The notes under the pieces are model-generated. The model was not told the DNA's origin. It searched no databases and worked only from the letters and a program-made list of their open reading frames with translations. Shown piece after piece: positions 16,845-25,746 of a stretch of DNA of 64,000 nucleotides. The DNA is taken from the NCBI GenBank assembly GCA_022827625.1, contig JAJEIE010000029.1, positions 124,001 through 188,000 of the forward strand. The letters are read 5' to 3'. Within the stretch, counting starts at the first letter, position 1. Each line of letters begins with the position of its first letter. The stretch is from Candidatus Poribacteria bacterium. Lineage in GTDB: Bacteria; Poribacteria; WGA-4E; WGA-3G. The position numbers and the translations under genes were made by a program.

Positions 16845-18818
16845 ATGACGAGACTCGTAAATATACTTCTCTATGTATCGTTTCTACTCCTGGCTATTGG
16901 CTTGATATGCCACTATCTTTCACCCGTGGGTTCATCACGTCAGAGATTTGCACAACTGCCAGAAAAACTGATACCCCTTGCTGAGTTCAATCACGAATCT
17001 CATATCTACGATATCGCGTTTTCACCTATAGATGTTTCACTTGTGGCAAGTCCTGCTACTAACAACAGCATAAAATTGTGGCATCTAAAAAACACATCGG
17101 CACCACAAGCAGTCTTCAACGGACATACTGATGTCGTTAAATCAATTGCGTTCTCACCGAATGGAGAACTGCTCGCAAGCGCGGGTTTAGACGGTGAAGT
17201 TATATTGTGGGATATTGCCTCGGCAACAAAAATCAGTGCCTTTAAGGTAGCCGCTTTAGCAATCGCCATCTCGCCGGATGGACACATCTTAGCGACTGCG
17301 GGTAATCACTTACAGCTGTGGGACATCCGTAATCCCAAGAAGATAACAAAGATTAGGACGCTCCCACACGATGAATCAACTGCAGACCACACTTGGATAT
17401 GGACGGTCGATTTTTCACCTGATGGAAAATGGTTGGTATACGGAGACAAAGTTGGCAATCTCAAGGTTTGGGACGTAGAACGTCAACAATTTATTCGCTC
17501 CCAGAAAATTTTTTCAGATAAAATATTTTCTCTCCAATTTTCACCAGACATGCGTTACCTCGTAGCTTCTTCGTTTTACAATCACGCGCTATGGCGTTTG
17601 CCAGCGTGGGAACTTCACGGAAAGGTACTGGGTGAAGCGTTAAACTTAGGTGTTGCGTTTTCCCCGCATGGAAACACATACGCAACTTCCGATCTCGGTG
17701 GTGTAATCCTGCGCTCTATAGTGAATGGAGAACGGATCACTTCGTTTGGGTTTGGAGATTCTAAAAAAGCAACATGGTCGGTCGCCTTTTCATCCGATGG
17801 CAATATACTTGCAAGCGGCGGTGGAGATGAAACACTTCGACTGTGGGATGTTTCAGCGCAACAATTAGCAAAGATAGACACTACGCAACACGATACGGTT
17901 AGACTTATCTATTTTCTATCGAAGGAATCTCCACCACAGCCGGGCATTTCTGACAAACTGGATAGATTGATAAGACAAGTTCAACACTTTTACGCCACTC
18001 AGATGGAAAATAACGGGTTCGGGCGGAAGACTTTTACATTTGAAACCGATGCAGAAGGTAAAGCGAAGGTATTTTTGGTCATCGCGGAACACCCTGATGT
18101 GTATTACGATGAGGAGACTACGATAAAAATCAGAGCGGAAATCTTTGAGAAACTCAATCCTTCAAAGAACGTTTTGCTTGTGGCAGTAGATATACAGCGC
18201 GGTATTTTTCAGAAAAAGAAAAAAGGGAATATGAGGACAATCGGGCAAGGCAATATCACGACATCCCACTATAGCAAAAACTTAAGGAGGGGACTCCATG
18301 GTGGACGCGCTTTCGTTTCTGCTGCACCTAAAGATTTAGATTGGGATACGATTGCGCATGAACTTGGACACGCGTTTGGTTTGGAACACGATTTTCGTGG
18401 AAGTTACCCCAGAATTATGTCATACGCAAACAAAAGATCCGAGTTGTCTAAATGTGCCGCTGAGTGGCTGGATAAAAGCAGGTTCTTTAATCCGAATTGT
18501 CCGTTCTTTGATCAACCAGCCACAATTGAGATGCTCTCGCTTCCAGATGCATCTGATTTAACCATTGTCTCATTTGATATCGAAGATGAAGATGGAATTC
18601 ATCAAGTCCAGCTGATCGTGTCAACGACACCGAGTGATCCTGTCACAAAAGAAGGTTTCAAACTGCAGAGTTGTCAGCGACTAAACGGGAAACAAAAGGC
18701 TACGGTTGCGTTTGAATTGGAGGAAATCCCATCCAAAAAGATTATACTCAAGATGATGGATATGCAAGGAAATATTGTATGGAGAACATTTGATTTCAGT
18801 GAAAATTCAACAGACTGA
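16845..18818 (+). CDS. WD40-repeat protein fused to a metzincin-like metalloprotease
   Basis: 657 residues from ATG 16845. A signal anchor (VNILLYVSFLLLAIGLICHY) is followed by WD40 repeats over about residues 45-345, with repeat ends such as DGEVILWDIAS, VGNLKVWDVER and DETLRLWDVSA. A protease domain follows, with the zinc motif HELGHAFGLEH at 505-515 and a Met-turn-like IMSY shortly after (HExxHxxGxxH metzincin pattern). The last 100 residues look like a beta domain. It is probably extracytoplasmic. The fusion is unusual; the propeller may position protein substrates. An in-frame TTG at 16746 is a less likely start. Confidence 0.75.
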   Translation: MTRLVNILLYVSFLLLAIGLICHYLSPVGSSRQRFAQLPEKLIPLAEFNHESHIYDIAFSPIDVSLVASPATNNSIKLWHLKNTSAPQAVFNGHTDVVKSIAFSPNGELLASAGLDGEVILWDIASATKISAFKVAALAIAISPDGHILATAGNHLQLWDIRNPKKITKIRTLPHDESTADHTWIWTVDFSPDGKWLVYGDKVGNLKVWDVERQQFIRSQKIFSDKIFSLQFSPDMRYLVASSFYNHALWRLPAWELHGKVLGEALNLGVAFSPHGNTYATSDLGGVILRSIVNGERITSFGFGDSKKATWSVAFSSDGNILASGGGDETLRLWDVSAQQLAKIDTTQHDTVRLIYFLSKESPPQPGISDKLDRLIRQVQHFYATQMENNGFGRKTFTFETDAEGKAKVFLVIAEHPDVYYDEETTIKIRAEIFEKLNPSKNVLLVAVDIQRGIFQKKKKGNMRTIGQGNITTSHYSKNLRRGLHGGRAFVSAAPKDLDWDTIAHELGHAFGLEHDFRGSYPRIMSYANKRSELSKCAAEWLDKSRFFNPNCPFFDQPATIEMLSLPDASDLTIVSFDIEDEDGIHQVQLIVSTTPSDPVTKEGFKLQSCQRLNGKQKATVAFELEEIPSKKIILKMMDMQGNIVWRTFDFSENSTD

Positions 18819-18853
18819 AGGTATCAACTTTACCAAGTACGAGAGGAGAGGAT

Positions 18854-19366
18854 ATGCCGAAAAAAATTGCCATCTTCCCAGCCAGTTTCGACCCCGTCAC
18901 TAATGGACACGCAGACCTTATTGATCGGATTTGCAACCTTGATGTTTTTGACGAACTCGTTGTTGCTATCGGCGTGAACCCCGCTAAACCGGCGCGTTTT
19001 ACGCTTGAGGAGCGCACTGAGATGCTTGAAATTGTCATCGGTCCGTATCCGCAAGCCACGATTGATGGCTATACCGGATTGACGGTTCATTACGCGCAGA
19101 GACGCGGGGCGTGCGCGATTGTCCGGGGACTCCGCGAAGTCTCCGATTTTGAATGGGAGTTCAAGATGGCGCGGATGAACCAGCAGATCGCACCGGATAT
19201 TGATACCCTCTTTATGATGGCGAATACCCAGTACGCACATATTAGTTCAACGCTTGTGATGGAAGTCGTGCAGATGGCACAGCGGAAGTTAAACGAAGAG
19301 AAATTAAAGGAAATGGTGCCAGAAATCGTAGTAGAGTTTATCAAGAAAAAATTTGAGGTGTTGTAA
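18854..19366 (+). CDS. coaD: Pantetheine-phosphate adenylyltransferase
   Basis: 170 residues, the normal length for CoaD. The nucleotidyltransferase motif ASFDPVTNGH (His19 in the (H/T)xGH motif), IVRGLREVSDFEWEFKMARMN and the ISSTLV block are all present. It transfers AMP from ATP to 4'-phosphopantetheine, the penultimate step of coenzyme A synthesis. GAGAGGAG precedes the ATG. It is convergent with the TonB receptor gene. Confidence 0.96.
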   Translation: MPKKIAIFPASFDPVTNGHADLIDRICNLDVFDELVVAIGVNPAKPARFTLEERTEMLEIVIGPYPQATIDGYTGLTVHYAQRRGACAIVRGLREVSDFEWEFKMARMNQQIAPDIDTLFMMANTQYAHISSTLVMEVVQMAQRKLNEEKLKEMVPEIVVEFIKKKFEVL

Positions 19367-19380
19367 CGGGTTGTTAGTTG

Positions 19381-21714
19381 TTAAAACCGATTGTCCAGAG
19401 TTAAACTCACGTTGAAGCCTGGGGCATTTATACCCGAACCGTGCTGACGGTACCGCCTATCAAGTAGATTATCAAACGATAGTGTCAGACGTGTGTAATC
19501 AAAAAGCTTGACGCCGCCGCGGACATTGAGTGTCCACCATGCCGGTGTCCCTTGACCGATAGCGGCACCGCTCGAGTCGAACTCAACTTCCCCCGTATCA
19601 CGGGTTGTGCCTTGGATCCGTGGATCACGGATGTCGCTTCTGTTCAAGCGTCTCTGTTCGGCTGCACCCTGTACAAAGAACATTGCCCAATACGGCGTAT
19701 TTGCGGGTTCCCACTGGACTCCAATGATACCGTTTAACGGAGGTTCTCTACGCGTGCGTGCTTCCCAAGGTTTACTCGGATCCGGTGCTACGCCATTAAT
19801 CGTGAGTACCTCCCCACGTATCAACGCCACATTACCAAAAACCGACCAAGTAGACTGAATCGGGACGAGTCCGGCTAATTCAACTCCCTGAAACTGTGCC
19901 TCATCGACATTATCAAAGACGAGTACGTCAATATCTTTGTACTGTTCGATCAGGTCTTGATGGAGTTGAGGGATCGGCTCACCTTTCTCTTGGTATGCCT
20001 CTTGAACAGGTTTGCGCGCAACCAAACCGTTAACCCTGCTGTAGAAGAGCCTTAGGGCACCACGGAAGAAAGCATGCTGTGCCTTGAATCCAACCTCAGC
20101 TGTCCACGAAGTTTCAGGTCTAAGATCAGGACTCGGTGCCGTGACACCCTCATTGGTGACTTCTACCGCCGTTGTGTCATTCAGAGACGGAGCGCGGAAG
20201 GCTGTTCCAAAACTGCTGACAAAGTTCAGGTACTCTGTCAAACCGACTACCACACCGGCACTTCCCGTCAAACTGCTGTCGAATTTATTGAAGACATCAA
20301 AAGCAGGATCTCGGACGGAAAGGTCTGCATTGGTTTGATAAAACGTAGCACGTCCACCGAGTGTGAGTTCAACACGGTCGTGTACCCTAATTTCATCTTG
20401 AAGGTACACACTCGCATCCCAGAATTGAGAACCGTTAATGAAGCGTCCTTTTTCATTGTCAACTTCTTCCTTGCCTCGATCGGTTTTGACGGTCTGACTC
20501 TGTATCGTGTCGAGATAGAATTCAGCACCGGCGACCAAACGCTGCTTAGGCAGCATTGAGCTGACCGTTTGCGCACTCAAGCCGATGGTGTTAACGGTGT
20601 CGTATCGCTGCCGTCGGGCTGTTGCGCCGCGCACCACCTCGTTCCTTCCCTCTTTTTGGCGGTGATATGAGGCTGTCAGTCGGAACAGGTCAATGTTCGC
20701 TTCTACAGGGTTAACCGTATAGTTGGCATAAACGAGGTCGCGATTTTGCGGTTCAAAAAAGAACTCGGCAAACTCTTGGGGGGCGATTTTATCATACCGT
20801 GGTGTTTGCGGCTGCCGCCACATCTGGTAAGCAACACTGACATTGCTTGTATCGCTGAGTTGATACCCAAATTTTGCATCCGCATTATAAGCACGCCACC
20901 CCAAGGGACCTTCGTTATCAACGAGCCATCGGTCAGGGATATTATCCTTTGGTATCGCTTGCACTTCATCATGCTCATAAAGTTTCACGCCACTCGGCAT
21001 ATCGTCCACTATTTCATACTTCCGATTTTTGTAGTGGAGATCGTACCCATTTCCAGGGTTTACATTGCCGTAGGCTCGCAGACCACCGCCTGCGATGAAT
21101 CCAAATCGCCCTTGGTTCCCCGTCACCTCCAATCTACCAAGTCGTTCCTGTGTAGCAGTTGAATAGCGAGCAAGTAACCTTGGTTGTATAGTCAAGGTCT
21201 TTTGAGAAGGATCAATCGGTACATCTTTCGTAAAGAAACTCACAACGCCGCCCATCGCACCGCTTCCATACAGCATAGAACTTGAACCGAGTAACACCTC
21301 TGCGCGCCCCAACATCTCAGGCGCGATGGTTGCTGTGTATTGATTTGGCCCCGAACGGAACGTTGAATTATTGAGACGGACCCAGTCAACCTGTATTGAG
21401 GTTTGGTAGCCGGTTAATCCTCGAAGTATCGGTGATCCTTGTCCGACCGTCGTCTCCTGAGCGATTACACCGACAGCGTCACGAAGCAGATTGGAGGCGT
21501 GCGCTGCGTTGGAGCGTTCCACTTGATTTAAATTGAGAACAGTGACAGAATTAGGTGTATTGAAAGGATCCTTTTCGGCACGTGTAGCCGTAACCGTTAT
21601 CTCCTCCATCGTGACAACTTCCCCGTCGCTTTGGCTTTCCGCGCCGGCGCGTGGTGCCCAAGTTATCAACAAACTTAAACCTACTACAAAAAAGAAATAA
21701 AATAATTTTTTCAT
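19381..21714 (-). CDS. TonB-dependent outer-membrane receptor
   Basis: 777 residues from ATG 21714, chosen for the AAGGAG 10 bases upstream. A signal peptide (MKKLFYFFFVVGLSLLITW to AGA) is followed by a TonB-box-like segment (MEEITVTATRAEKDPF). The plug domain (SVTVLNLNQVERSNAAHASN, PILRGLTGYQTSIQVDWVRL) precedes a 22-strand-type beta barrel ending in LDNRF, a typical outer-membrane C-terminal aromatic. It imports a scarce ligand (siderophore, cobalamin or glycan); the substrate is not evident. A candidate sigma-54 promoter lies upstream. Confidence 0.88.
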   Translation of the reverse strand: MKKLFYFFFVVGLSLLITWAPRAGAESQSDGEVVTMEEITVTATRAEKDPFNTPNSVTVLNLNQVERSNAAHASNLLRDAVGVIAQETTVGQGSPILRGLTGYQTSIQVDWVRLNNSTFRSGPNQYTATIAPEMLGRAEVLLGSSSMLYGSGAMGGVVSFFTKDVPIDPSQKTLTIQPRLLARYSTATQERLGRLEVTGNQGRFGFIAGGGLRAYGNVNPGNGYDLHYKNRKYEIVDDMPSGVKLYEHDEVQAIPKDNIPDRWLVDNEGPLGWRAYNADAKFGYQLSDTSNVSVAYQMWRQPQTPRYDKIAPQEFAEFFFEPQNRDLVYANYTVNPVEANIDLFRLTASYHRQKEGRNEVVRGATARRQRYDTVNTIGLSAQTVSSMLPKQRLVAGAEFYLDTIQSQTVKTDRGKEEVDNEKGRFINGSQFWDASVYLQDEIRVHDRVELTLGGRATFYQTNADLSVRDPAFDVFNKFDSSLTGSAGVVVGLTEYLNFVSSFGTAFRAPSLNDTTAVEVTNEGVTAPSPDLRPETSWTAEVGFKAQHAFFRGALRLFYSRVNGLVARKPVQEAYQEKGEPIPQLHQDLIEQYKDIDVLVFDNVDEAQFQGVELAGLVPIQSTWSVFGNVALIRGEVLTINGVAPDPSKPWEARTRREPPLNGIIGVQWEPANTPYWAMFFVQGAAEQRRLNRSDIRDPRIQGTTRDTGEVEFDSSGAAIGQGTPAWWTLNVRGGVKLFDYTRLTLSFDNLLDRRYRQHGSGINAPGFNVSLTLDNRF

Positions 21715-21800
21715 TCCAACGTTCTCCTTCAAATCCATTTTACCTGGGCATCTTCTGCCGATCCTATATCATCAGCACTTCTTGCTTTATACTATAATGT

Positions 21801-21816
21801 AGCAAATTGTGTGCCA
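21801..21816 (-). promoter_or_regulatory. Candidate sigma-54 (RpoN) promoter of the TonB receptor
   Basis: On the minus strand the sequence TGGCACACAATTTGCT matches the -24/-12 consensus (TGGCAC-N5-TTGCW), with GG and GC exactly 10 bases apart. It is about 87 bases before the receptor ATG. Three TGTTCA/TGAACA half-sites further upstream (21868-21894) could bind an activator. Prediction from sequence only. Confidence 0.6.
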
Positions 21817-21867
21817 CTCGTAATTGTAGGTAAAACAGGCAAATTTCAGTCTGTTTTTGACATAATT

Positions 21868-21894
21868 TGTTCAGTACTGTTCATTTTTTGAACA
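21868..21894. repeat. Cluster of TGTTCA/TGAACA half-sites
   Basis: TGTTCA occurs at 21868-21873 and 21878-21883, and its inverse TGAACA at 21889-21894, with about 10-base steps (one helical turn). Its place between the divergent receptor and dehydrogenase genes makes it a possible operator or activator site. The rest of 21715-22047 is AT-rich and shows no gene. Confidence 0.4.
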
Positions 21895-21906
21895 CTTTTA
21901 TATGCG

Positions 21907-21935
21907 TTGAGACACTTTGCAAGCGTGTATATACT
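21907..21935 (+). promoter_or_regulatory. Sigma-70-type promoter for the gene group from 22048
   Basis: TTGAGA (21907-21912) and TATACT (21930-21935) are 17 bases apart. The 5' leader would be about 105 bases. Confidence 0.45.
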
Positions 21936-22047
21936 AATAATATCTGTATTCCAAGGGAAAAATTAAGGCTTGCATTTTTGTTAGGGGTCTGATAGGTTAT
22001 ACATCAAGATTTAAGTTATAGAAATAACAATACAATTAGGAGCACCT

Positions 22048-23049
22048 ATGCCAAAACAGAAACTAAACTTTGCTTTTATCGGATGTGGCGGTAATGCACG
22101 CGGACACGGACGGAGCGTGTCAAACGTTGAAAATGTGGAGATTGTTGCCCTGGCAGATCCGAGTGCCAGTTCACTCGATGCTTTCAAGGAAAACGTCGGT
22201 TTAGATGCCTCCGTACCTACCTACGCCGACCACGTTGAGATGTTAGCCGCTGCGAAGCCCGATGCCGTGGTCATCAGTTCACCACACGGTCTGCATTTCC
22301 AGCACATCATGGACGCACTTGATGCCGGATGCCATGTGCATACCGAAAAACCGATGGTCTGTACAGTAGATCATGCTAAACAGGTGATCGCAAAAGTCGA
22401 GGAAACCGACTTACACCTGATGATCGGCTACCAGCGACATCTGAGTCCTACCTACCAATACTGCCGCAACGTCGTCCAGAGCGGTGAACTTGGGCGGGTT
22501 AACTTCGTTGCTGCGCAGCAATCGCAGAACTGGTATCGGAACCAGCAGGGCAAATGGCGGCAAGACCCGTTCCTCGGTGGCGGTGGACAACTGAACGATT
22601 CAGGGAGCCATCTGATTGATATTCTCCTCTGGGTCCTGGAAGCGAGTCCTGACACCGTCTTCGCGATGATAGACAACTTAGACATCGAAGTAGATGTTCT
22701 CACTGCAATGTCCATTAAATTCGATACGGGTGCTTTGTGCAACATCAGCATCGTTGGGCACGCCTACGGCGGGGTGCAGGAAGCATTTTCTATTTGGTTG
22801 GATGAAGGGTCGCTCTATCTCCGGGACGGCACACTCTATCGTCAAGGACGGGAAGGTAGACCGGAACCTGTTGACGCGTCTGACATGCCAGCATCAGGAA
22901 ACAAAGACGTCGCCTTTATTGAACTCATCCGCGGTGAACGGACAGAGAACCCGATCGGTGTTGAGAACGGCTTGCGTGTTATCCAACTCACCGAAGCCGC
23001 ATGGCAATCTGCGGATCTCGGTAGACCCGTCAAGGTGGATCTGAGTTGA
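22048..23049 (+). CDS. Gfo/Idh/MocA-family oxidoreductase
   Basis: 333 residues. The Rossmann motif is GCGGNARGHG from residue 12, EKP is at 100-102, and GGGGQLNDSGSHLIDILLW carries the family's conserved Asp/His segment. These are NAD(P)-dependent sugar or polyol dehydrogenases. The substrate is not evident. It heads a same-strand group (orphan ABC ATPase, PhyH dioxygenase, second Gfo enzyme, CehA/McbA hydrolase), suggesting catabolism of an organic compound. TTAGGAGC precedes the ATG. Its stop overlaps the next possible start by 4 bases. Confidence 0.85.
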   Translation: MPKQKLNFAFIGCGGNARGHGRSVSNVENVEIVALADPSASSLDAFKENVGLDASVPTYADHVEMLAAAKPDAVVISSPHGLHFQHIMDALDAGCHVHTEKPMVCTVDHAKQVIAKVEETDLHLMIGYQRHLSPTYQYCRNVVQSGELGRVNFVAAQQSQNWYRNQQGKWRQDPFLGGGGQLNDSGSHLIDILLWVLEASPDTVFAMIDNLDIEVDVLTAMSIKFDTGALCNISIVGHAYGGVQEAFSIWLDEGSLYLRDGTLYRQGREGRPEPVDASDMPASGNKDVAFIELIRGERTENPIGVENGLRVIQLTEAAWQSADLGRPVKVDLS

Positions 23050-23849
23050 ACGTTGTTGTCTGTTCGATACTGCAAGGTAAATTAAAAGTGCTTGATGTCC
23101 AAAACCTGTGTAAATCCTTTGACAAGCAGTCGTTTCTCACGGAACTTACGTTTCAGGTAGCAGCGGGTGAATGCCTCATTCTACTGGGTAGGAATGGTGC
23201 AGGTAAAACCCTCCTGCTCAACATCTTAGCAACCTTAGTTGAACCGACATCCGGTAGCGTCTCTATTGGTGGTATCGATGCCTTTGCGAACTTGAAGGAG
23301 GTACGCCCGTTTATTGGATATATTCCCGTTTCATTTGAAGGATACCCTGAGTTGTCTGTTGCGGCGTATCTCAATTTTTTCGCGAGGGCATATAAATTAG
23401 AGAAGCACGAGCGTGCATCGGCGATTGAAGCTGTGCTTGAACTCATGGACATCCAACACTTGCGCGACGTTAAAATTGGGATTTTATCAACAGGGGAACG
23501 GCAGCGCCTCTTGTTTGCCAAAACTTTCCTGCATGAACCACAGTTGTGGTTGCTCGATGAACCACTCACACCGCTTGATCCGGGTGGACAAGCCGAGATG
23601 GTCGAACTACTTGGTGAACTCCGATCAATGGGAAAAACCGTCGTAATTGCCACCAACCGCCTTGAAGATGTTTCTCAATTGTGTGGTCCTGATTCACAAA
23701 ACAACACATTCATCGGAATCTTGGAAGGTGGGCAATTTGCTATGTTCAAGACGTTTCACGAGTTGCGAACGGAAAACGCTGAAGTCGATACCGCACAAAC
23801 CGCTGCCCCGAATTGGTTTAATGAACTTTTAGCGCAGCTTGTAAACTAA
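23046..23849 (+). CDS. ABC transporter ATP-binding protein without adjacent permease
   Basis: 267 residues if started at TTG 23046 (4-base overlap with the previous stop); a GTG at 23088 (AAGGT upstream) fits the domain start better. Walker A GRNGAGKT, a degenerate signature LSTGERQRLLFAK and Walker B LWLLDEPLTPLD are present. It resembles CcmA/drug-export ATPases. No permease gene follows; the next gene is a dioxygenase. The partner is either encoded elsewhere or absent. Confidence 0.8.
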   Translation: MNVVVCSILQGKLKVLDVQNLCKSFDKQSFLTELTFQVAAGECLILLGRNGAGKTLLLNILATLVEPTSGSVSIGGIDAFANLKEVRPFIGYIPVSFEGYPELSVAAYLNFFARAYKLEKHERASAIEAVLELMDIQHLRDVKIGILSTGERQRLLFAKTFLHEPQLWLLDEPLTPLDPGGQAEMVELLGELRSMGKTVVIATNRLEDVSQLCGPDSQNNTFIGILEGGQFAMFKTFHELRTENAEVDTAQTAAPNWFNELLAQLVN

Positions 23850-23887
23850 AACTTGCGCTACAAAAGTCTGGAGGTAACAAAAACATA

Positions 23888-24661
23888 ATGTCAGAGATAG
23901 GAAAATTCTTTCACGAAAACGGATACTATTTCGCTAAGGGCGTTTACTCACCTGAAGAGATCACAGCAATGGAAAGCGACTTTGATCGGGTCGTGGATCA
24001 GCTCCTTAAAAGCGATGAGAACGTTAATGCGCGTTGGGGCGGCAGATTGATGGATGCGCTCGATGGCGGCGAATCTGTTATCATACACACCCACAATATC
24101 CAGAGTTTCTCTGGCGTTTGGATGCAAGCGTTCTTGCAAGAGAAGTTCCTTGATATTACCGAAGCCATCCTTGGACCCGATATTATGCTCCATCACTCCA
24201 AACTCTTCTGCAAGCCGCCGGAGCAAGGTGCTCCCTTTCCGATGCACCAAGATTGGCAGTATTTTCCGTCCGTCAAAGATAGCATGATAGCGGCTATCAT
24301 TTACGTCTCCGAAGCGACCGATGAGATGGGGTGTGTGCGCGTCTATCCCGGCTCTCACAAGCAGCTCGGACGCACTGACGGCATGATGGGCAGCGGGGCT
24401 AACGCTGAAGTTACGGAGCGATACCCGATTGAGAACGCGACCGTTTTAGAAGCGGAACCCGGTGATGTGCTTTTCTTCAGTTACTTCACACTCCACGGTT
24501 CAATGCCGAACTACTCAAACCAGACGCGAAAGAGCGTCCTCGTTCAGATGCACGCAGGAGATGATGAGATTGAATCCGAAAACCGCCATACCAACGTTCA
24601 ATTGGTACTCCGTGGTTGGAATCATCTCGCAACCCGTTCTTCTGTCGGAAGAATTAGATAA
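23888..24661 (+). CDS. Phytanoyl-CoA dioxygenase (PhyH) family protein
   Basis: 257 residues. The Fe(II)/2-oxoglutarate facial triad is visible: His120 and Asp122 in MHQDWQYF and the distal His203 in LHGSMPNYSNQTRKS, followed by the Arg expected to bind 2-oxoglutarate. PhyH enzymes hydroxylate CoA esters or small secondary metabolites. Physiological substrates of bacterial members are mostly unknown. CTGGAGG precedes the ATG. It lies between an ABC ATPase gene and a Gfo/Idh/MocA gene, with 36-38-base gaps. Confidence 0.88.
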   Translation: MSEIGKFFHENGYYFAKGVYSPEEITAMESDFDRVVDQLLKSDENVNARWGGRLMDALDGGESVIIHTHNIQSFSGVWMQAFLQEKFLDITEAILGPDIMLHHSKLFCKPPEQGAPFPMHQDWQYFPSVKDSMIAAIIYVSEATDEMGCVRVYPGSHKQLGRTDGMMGSGANAEVTERYPIENATVLEAEPGDVLFFSYFTLHGSMPNYSNQTRKSVLVQMHAGDDEIESENRHTNVQLVLRGWNHLATRSSVGRIR

Positions 24662-24697
24662 CCTTGAATAACAAATTTCGCCAAAAAGGAGAACTAA

Positions 24698-25705
24698 ATG
24701 ATTAGAGTCGGAAAAATTAGCATGGCACACGTCCACGCCGGTGGCTACGCCCGAAAAATTAACGAAAATCCTGAAACCGAACTCGTCGCTGTCTGGGATG
24801 AAGAGGACTTTGATCACGGTGGGGGCGGTAGAGAGGCAGCAGCACAATATGAAGTCCCATTCTACACCGATCTCGATGAGATGCTCAGTCGAGACGACGT
24901 AGATGCAGTCGCCGTGGACGCAATCACGTCTGACCATCCGCGTGTGATGATCGCCGCTGCTGAAGCGGGAAAACATATCTTTACCGAGAAAGCGCTCGCG
25001 ATTACTGTCGCAGAATGCGATCCGATTATTGATGCCGTTGAGAAAGCGGGTGTGAAGTTTATGATCTCGCTGCCATCCCGCGCGAATCCTGAAATCCTGT
25101 TTGCGAAAAAGGCGATTGACGACGGACTCCTTGGGGACATCACGTTCGGTCGGGGACGAATTGCGCATTCTGCTGCCCTCGATAGTTGGTTCAGCGGCAC
25201 AAGCGCGTGGTTTGCAGATCCAGTACGTGCTGGGGGCGGTGCCCTTTTTGACTTGGGCTGCCACCGTGTCGATGTTATCCGATGGTTGATGGGTGAACCG
25301 AAGAGTGCTATTGCTAAGATTAACAACTTTACGGGTAATTTCCCGATTGATGACAACAGCGTTTCGGTCGTCGAATTCGCAAACAAGGCACTCGGTGTGA
25401 TTGATGTTGCGTGGACGCACCGTTCGGGTCCGAATATGCTGGAGATCTATGGTACAGAAGGTTCGTTTGCTGCTGGACATGGCGAGATGCATTTTGAAAC
25501 CCGCAAACTTTCTGATGAAGAAAAAGCGGACTATATTGCCAACGCACAGGCTGCGCCCCCTGAACCGATACAACAGTGGATTAATGCCATCCTTCGCGAT
25601 GAACCGATGACGATTACGATCCAAGACGGTCGCAACCTCACAGAATTGATGCAGGCGTTTTACATGTCCTCTGAACAGGGGCAGGCGATAGAATTTCCCC
25701 TATAG
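24698..25705 (+). CDS. Gfo/Idh/MocA-family oxidoreductase, divergent
   Basis: 335 residues. The nucleotide-binding loop is altered (KISMAHVHAGGYAR instead of GxGxxG), and the usual EKP is TEKAL. The C-terminal half has the family's GGGALFDLGCHRVDVIRWLMG segment with Asp/His. It may have lost or changed cofactor use. AAAAGGAG precedes the ATG. It is followed after 41 bases by the CehA/McbA-type hydrolase, likely one operon. Confidence 0.8.
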   Translation: MIRVGKISMAHVHAGGYARKINENPETELVAVWDEEDFDHGGGGREAAAQYEVPFYTDLDEMLSRDDVDAVAVDAITSDHPRVMIAAAEAGKHIFTEKALAITVAECDPIIDAVEKAGVKFMISLPSRANPEILFAKKAIDDGLLGDITFGRGRIAHSAALDSWFSGTSAWFADPVRAGGGALFDLGCHRVDVIRWLMGEPKSAIAKINNFTGNFPIDDNSVSVVEFANKALGVIDVAWTHRSGPNMLEIYGTEGSFAAGHGEMHFETRKLSDEEKADYIANAQAAPPEPIQQWINAILRDEPMTITIQDGRNLTELMQAFYMSSEQGQAIEFPL

Positions 25706-25746
25706 ACATGTCGCCCCGCGGGGGCTTTAAAAGGAAATTAGAAAAC

